Position numbers and translations under genes: made by a program. 54,403 nt of DNA from Planctomycetota bacterium (GTDB lineage Bacteria; Planctomycetota; Planctomycetia; Pirellulales; Pirellulaceae), in the NCBI GenBank assembly GCA_024277285.1, contig JAJRVM010000009.1:1-54403 (forward strand), given 5' to 3'. Of this stretch, positions 50,489-54,403 are shown piece by piece. The notes beneath the pieces were generated by a model. That model saw only the letters and a program-made list of their open reading frames with translations. It was not told the DNA's origin and made no database searches. How positions within the stretch are numbered: position 1 is the stretch's first letter; the number at the start of each line of letters is the position of its first letter.

Positions 50489-51691
50489 ATGCAGAAATCA
50501 CTTGACCGAAAGATCTCGCGCATTCTTGCGGACCCGAATTGCGGCGATTTCATCCTCGCAGACGCCAAAGATGCCGATATGGCGTTTGGGCTCTCGGCAC
50601 CTGGCCAAAGCCCGGAGCATCACAGCGGAGAAGCGCGTTTTCGCACGCTTGACGAGTACCGACAGCTGATTCGCGACATCGTCGAGCAAGGGCTTATCGA
50701 TATTTCCTTGATGAGTGCCAGCTCCAACGAGATCCTGACGATGCAAGAGCGGTTGTTTGACCGCAGCGCGGTGACTCCGGCGATTCGCGCCAACGACACG
50801 ACCGACATCTGGTTGGCCGCCGGCACCGGCCGTTATGCAACCGAACCATCGCGGCCATTTCGGTCGGCCACGATCGATCATGCCATGTGCGGCAAGAGCC
50901 AATGCGATCCCGGCGAGCGTCATTTGGGCGCGGACTTGGGACTCTACTCGATCACGCTCAACAACGACGTCCAGCTGGATCACGAGACGCTGAGCCATTA
51001 CAAAGCGTTCCGGGAAGAAGCCGAGCCGAAGGGATTTCGCCACTTCCTGGAAGTGTTCGCGCCCAATGCCTGCGGCCAACTCTGTCCCAAGGACATTGCA
51101 CGTTTTGTGAACGATAGTATCGTGCGCACGTTGGCCGGCGTCACCGGGCGTGGGCGGCCGGTGTTCTTGAAAATTCCTTACTTTGGCCCCGCTGCCATCG
51201 AGTCGCTCGCCGCTTACGACCGTAGTTTGATCGTTGGCATCTTGGGCGGATCGGCCGGCACCACCTTCGACGCATTCCACATGCTGTGGGAAGCAAAGAA
51301 ATACGGTGCGCGTGTAGCGCTCTACGGACGAAAAATCAACAACGCTGAACACCAATTGACATTCGTCAGGTACCTGCGCGCCTTAGCGGACGATCAGATC
51401 GAACCGCAGGAAGCGGTGCGTGCCTACCACGGTGACCTGCAAGAGCTCAAGATTCGACCTCACCGCAGCCTGGAAGACGACTTGCTATCCACGGCGACAG
51501 TGCAAAGCTATGGCGGTTCCGCGGACCGCGTGCCGGCGCCCGGCAAGGCGGCCGGTCAAGTAGCTGGCAAGCCAACGGGAACAGCCGCAGGCAAACGACC
51601 AGCCGTGCCGGACGAACCTGACTTCAGCCAAATGACGCAGGCCGAGAAGGTTCAGTGGAACCTGGCCAAGTGGCGACGGATACTCGACTGA
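50489..51691 (+). CDS. Putative class I (DeoC/FbaB-like) aldolase
   Basis: A 400-residue protein from the ATG at 50489 (MQKSLDRKISRILADPNCGD); the frame is open to a TTG at 50417. The alpha/beta alternation fits a TIM barrel. A candidate Schiff-base Lys is in PVFLKIPYFGP near 230, followed by VGILGGSAGTTFDAFHMLWE and GARVALYGRKINNAEHQ, which resemble the phosphate-binding end of class I aldolases. The C-terminal 50 residues (GKAAGQVAGKPTGTAAG then EKVQWNLAKWRRILD) are a low-complexity linker and a short helix. The context (PfkB kinase plus isomerase) suggests cleavage of a phosphorylated sugar. Family assignment is moderate. Confidence 0.65.
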   Translation: MQKSLDRKISRILADPNCGDFILADAKDADMAFGLSAPGQSPEHHSGEARFRTLDEYRQLIRDIVEQGLIDISLMSASSNEILTMQERLFDRSAVTPAIRANDTTDIWLAAGTGRYATEPSRPFRSATIDHAMCGKSQCDPGERHLGADLGLYSITLNNDVQLDHETLSHYKAFREEAEPKGFRHFLEVFAPNACGQLCPKDIARFVNDSIVRTLAGVTGRGRPVFLKIPYFGPAAIESLAAYDRSLIVGILGGSAGTTFDAFHMLWEAKKYGARVALYGRKINNAEHQLTFVRYLRALADDQIEPQEAVRAYHGDLQELKIRPHRSLEDDLLSTATVQSYGGSADRVPAPGKAAGQVAGKPTGTAAGKRPAVPDEPDFSQMTQAEKVQWNLAKWRRILD

Positions 51692-51704
51692 ACCGGCACG
51701 CCTG

Positions 51705-52220
51705 TGCTACGTCTTAGACTGGCTGATCTGAATAGGCGTCCAATGTCTCAAGTTACTTGTCCAGCTCTACCTCTCCGTTGCGACTATCTCTTGAGCCCCA
51801 CCTGGGCTGCGAATGGTGGGAGGTCACAACGAGGCTCTCCGCCGGGCTTGTCCCGGCCGGGAGCACGACTGGTCAGCTACAGCAACGCGCCCTTCGTCTT
51901 TCGTTGGGCGAACGGAAGGTTTTCTATCAGCCGTCGCTTAGCTGAGGCCGAATCAAGGCGCGGTTGGCTTCAACATTGGCCGCCCGTCTTTCAACCGAGA
52001 CGCCACTTGAAGCTGGGGTAATGGTTCCCCGGTCGGCGTGACGAGTCAATTGTGGCTTGCAACGCGTGAACGGTTTCGGTTCTTTTTTTTGCCCATCATT
52101 TTTTTGCCCTCCAAGGAGCACCACCAGAACGTCGTCCATGAGCGCAACGAGACAGAAGGGCAAAGAAGATTACGGGCAAGAAACAGCGCTCGGTGGAACG
52201 TCTTCCGATCAGGTGGCCGC
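51705..52220 (+). repeat. Dispersed palindromic element, copy C (with replaced centre)
   Basis: The left part (51705-51810) and right part (about 52068-52220, arms 52085-52110 and 52157-52183) match copies A and B. The centre is replaced by about 255 bp that includes the module 51831-51919. It starts 13 bp after the stop of the aldolase-like gene. Confidence 0.88.
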
Positions 52221-52310
52221 TCGCCACGGAACCCGGACGCCACCTGAAGCTGGGCAATGGTTCTGCGGTCAGCGTGACGAGTCGGTTGTGGCTTGAACCG
52301 CGTGAACGAT
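51999..52310 (+). repeat. Direct repeat of about 75 bp flanking the palindrome of copy C
   Basis: 51999-52075 and 52236-52310 share GACGCCAC-TGAAGCTGGG, AATGGTTC, CGGTC-GCGTGACGAGTC and TTGTGGCTTG. The palindromic part of copy C lies between them. Confidence 0.85.
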
Positions 52311-52356
52311 TGCCGCTGGGCAGGCTATTGCGCAACCGTTTGCTTTCCGCTTGCGA

Positions 52357-53349
52357 TCAATCGTGGTCGCGTGTCTGCTTTGCGAACGCCTGAAAGCACT
52401 CAATTATGCGCGCTTCGTCGGACGCGTCGAGCACTTGCAGTCGCGTCCGCGCGACAACCTGTTTGCCGGCCGGTAGATCGCGACCGAACAGCGACAGGTA
52501 GACGGAGAAATGGCCCTCCGTTTCGTACGGCATCGCGATGGCAAAGCAATCTTCTTGGCGCGCCATTACCAACAGGGTGGTCTTACCATCGCGCTCGCGC
52601 CGCACCGCCAACGGTCGCTCGAGCCGCGGCATGATTTTCCATTGGACGGGGTGTGGCAGTAGTTTCCAGCGACCGTCTTGTATCAGCTTGACCGCCGCCG
52701 CGTCCCGAGGGAACATCAGCCAATCGCCGAGCGATTTCTTGGCTGCCATAAAACCGGGCGCGCGAACGTCGCCCGGCAACGCATGCACATTGGTCTGGCA
52801 GCTGGAAAAGCTCGGATCGAAGTAAGAGGCCAGGAATACTTCAAAACCATGCAGCGTTCGCTGGGGAAGCACTTGGATCTCCAGGTCCAACGTTGTCGGC
52901 CCATGCCAGCGATAGATGCCACGTAACATGAAAGGTCGCGACGCGTCAGCCGGGCACTCAATGACCACTGCGCCATCTTCCAGCCGCTTGACTTGGCTGG
53001 GCCATCCCCATCCTGCGTCGCCATAACGAATGCCGTCCGAAAAGACTCGATAAACGTTCATCAGACCGTGCCGGCCAGACAACGACGTGCCGGCAGGCAT
53101 CTTTTCTAGATTGAACAAGCCAAATGCCAGCTCTTTGGTCCGCAGCTGCCCATGAAGTTGGCCCGTGTCGAACGAAAAGGTTTTGTTCTCGGCTAGCTGG
53201 AATGTCAATCGTGTGGGCGCTTGGGCTGCAGCATCGAAGGTGATGGTGGCAGCGGCCGTGACAATCAGGAACGTCCGAAACAGCAGCCTCCCTTGACGGT
53301 TGTGGCAACGGTCCGTAACGAATCGATGTGGCGTATTGTGTTTGTTCAT
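52357..53349 (-). CDS. Secreted hypothetical protein
   Basis: A 330-residue protein from the ATG at 53349; a second ATG six codons upstream is possible. A signal peptide (LLFRTFLIVTAAATITFDAAAQA) is cleaved near residue 43. The mature part is beta-rich with many Trp and Gly residues (YRVFSDGIRYGDAGWGWPSQ, RGIYRWHGPTTLDLEIQVLP), reminiscent of beta-sandwich carbohydrate-active or galactose-mutarotase-like folds. No catalytic motif is recognised. It lies 74 bp after the sulfatase remnant on the same strand. Confidence 0.7.
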   Translation of the reverse strand: MNKHNTPHRFVTDRCHNRQGRLLFRTFLIVTAAATITFDAAAQAPTRLTFQLAENKTFSFDTGQLHGQLRTKELAFGLFNLEKMPAGTSLSGRHGLMNVYRVFSDGIRYGDAGWGWPSQVKRLEDGAVVIECPADASRPFMLRGIYRWHGPTTLDLEIQVLPQRTLHGFEVFLASYFDPSFSSCQTNVHALPGDVRAPGFMAAKKSLGDWLMFPRDAAAVKLIQDGRWKLLPHPVQWKIMPRLERPLAVRRERDGKTTLLVMARQEDCFAIAMPYETEGHFSVYLSLFGRDLPAGKQVVARTRLQVLDASDEARIIECFQAFAKQTRDHD

Positions 53350-53423
53350 ACTGTGCTTGTATCCCATTGGCCGACCGGTTCAAGATTAAGAGTACGACTA
53401 AGATGAAGGAAAACCGTGTACGG

Positions 53424-53681
53424 TTACTTCTTCCTCTTCCATTGTTGATTGACACTCGGGTGCTGCGCGCCGACTCGATCTTGCCACGCGTGCAACTTTG
53501 CGCGCAAACGCTGTGCCAGATCGGGTTGTGTGGCTGCCAGGTTGCTCTGTTCGCCGGGATCGGTTGCCAGGATAAAGACGAGGTTCCAACTCTTGTTGGT
53601 TGCCGTGCCCCCCAACGCCGCCTGACTGACAGACACAACACTTGCGATCCCCATCAACAGTAGCCGTGTTAAACGCTTCAT
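53424..53681 (-). pseudogene. Internally deleted sulfatase
   Basis: An 85-codon frame with an intact GAGGAG nine bases before the ATG. Residues 1-39 are a signal peptide plus NKSWNLVFILA, the first strand of sulfatases (usually NVVFILADD). They continue directly into TDPGEQSNLAATQPDLAQRL and KLHAWQDRVGAQHP, which is how sulfatases end. The several hundred residues between, including the Cys/Ser formylglycine site, are missing. The join preserves the frame, so a short exported peptide could still be made, but sulfatase activity is excluded. Confidence 0.75.
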
Positions 53682-54130
53682 CGTCGCACGCTCCTCAAGT
53701 GGACCTTGATCTTCGGACTCGCCATCGCCCGCCCGCTGGCACGGCTTGGCGCTGTTTGCCCTTCAGCCTGCTCTATCCAAGAGCTCAGTTTACCGAAAAT
53801 TAGTCCTCTCCGCTTGCTTGCTGGTCTGTCTGCCACCGCGGGCAATCACCGTGCGACGTACGCATTCACGTTCCTAGTCTGCCGCAAGACAATCTGCTCG
53901 GTTTAAGTTTTTTTTCATTTTTTTCATTTTCCGTGAGGGGAAACGGCATCGTTTGGTGATTGACTTATTGGGAGATCACTCATGGACGACGGGGCTGGAA
54001 CAGACGGGCCGGAACCATTGTGACCAGCGATGAGTCAACCCTGCGTGCGGGTTGAGGGTTTCGCGTTGCCGATCCCCGGGGCAGGTCGGAGCAGTATGCT
54101 CAGGCCTGCCTCGGGACGCGATGCGCTGGC
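53682..54130. other. Terminal intergenic region
   Basis: No gene supported. A T-rich tract occupies 53901-53931. Hairpins are CAACCC-GGGTTG near 54036-54054 and GGGGCAGG-CCTGCCTCGG near 54078-54116. The 7-bp array follows. Confidence 0.45.
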
Positions 54131-54403
54131 GAGTCGAGAGTCGAGAGCCCAGAGTCGAGAGCCCAGAGTCGAGAGCCCAGAGTCGAGAGTCGAGAGTCGA
54201 GAGTCGAGAGTCCAGAGTCGAGAGGCCAGAGTCGAGAGTCGAGAGTCGAGAGTCCAGAGTCGAGAGTCGAGAGTCGAGAGTCGAGAGTCGAGAGCCCAGA
54301 GTCGAGAGCCCAGAGTCGAGAGTCGAGAGTCGAGAGGCCAGAGTCGAGAGGCCAGAGTCGAGAGTCGAGAGTCGAGAGCCCAGAGTCGAGAGCCCAGAGT
54401 CGA
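54131..54403. repeat. 7-bp tandem array, 39 units
   Basis: Exactly 273 bp, 39 heptamers of the form GAGNCNA: mostly GAGTCGA, interspersed with GAGCCCA, GAGTCCA and GAGGCCA. It runs into the window edge, so the full length is unknown. Confidence 0.97.

Larger units (their letters stand above)
51692..52356. other. Repeat-filled spacer (dispersed element copy C)
   Basis: Nearly all of it is repeat: copy C core at 51705-51810 and 52068-52220, an inserted segment at 51811-52067 with the shared module, and two direct copies of a 75-bp unit. No gene is supported. Confidence 0.6.

Noticed and set aside
53706..53906. A 66-codon frame near the window end
   Set aside because: No family similarity and no ribosome-binding site; it runs into a T-rich tract.
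54131..54403. The terminal heptamer array as a CRISPR array
   Set aside because: The period is only 7 bp, with no spacers and no cas genes.

Overview
The window reads as a chromosomal segment of a planctomycete, most likely Pirellulales-like. The evidence is gene content, not a search. It holds a cysteine-rich YTV-type cell-surface protein, a fused AroD-AroE, a prepilin peptidase without the usual cysteines, a eukaryotic-like Ser/Thr kinase with a membrane anchor, a Tat-exported Gfo/Idh/MocA oxidoreductase, a sulfatase remnant, a DUF4912 protein, and mostly single-gene transcription units separated by long, repeat-rich spacers. GC content looks moderately high (roughly 55-60% by eye).

Left part (1-23063, mostly + strand): an 8-bp tandem array, comEC, an ECF-type sigma factor (- strand), rpsO-pnp ending in a strong intrinsic terminator, an NtrB-like kinase and NtrC-like activator pair, mutL (endonuclease type), bifunctional aroDE, a type IV prepilin peptidase, a GNAT-like hypothetical gene, an OmpA-like lipoprotein, hisH and hisA, an EF-G paralogue, serine acetyltransferase and a tiny cysteine-rich protein. 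These are mainly housekeeping genes (translation, RNA decay, repair, shikimate, histidine and cysteine biosynthesis).

Middle part (23074-35581, - strand): a YfhO-like membrane protein gene interrupted by one in-frame amber codon, then, after a dispersed palindromic repeat and a small unknown gene, the complete F-type ATP synthase operon in the order atpZ-I-B-E-F-H-A-G-D-C. The operon has unusually long internal spacers carrying minisatellites and a 105-bp inverted-repeat element that ends on the atpA stop codon.

Right part (36565-54403): a Rho_N/SAP-DUF4912 protein, LarE, a Ser/Thr kinase, the YTV protein, tRNA-Glu(CTC) with the C-terminal scrap of a tyrosine integrase beside it, a CBM9-like protein, a Tat-exported oxidoreductase, a DUF971 protein, a sugar group (PfkB kinase and xylose isomerase, with a divergent class I aldolase-like gene), a secreted hypothetical protein and a collapsed sulfatase gene. 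The window ends in a 39-unit 7-bp array.

No complete mobile system, CRISPR array or defence island is visible. The most unusual material is non-coding: (i) a three-copy dispersed element with a 27-bp imperfect inverted repeat, (ii) a recurrent habit of about 15-bp tandem duplications inside genes and spacers, (iii) two inverted-repeat elements, and (iv) two terminal satellite arrays. Among proteins, the most notable points are the changed active-site residues of the AroE half of AroDE, the amber-split YfhO and the internally deleted sulfatase.
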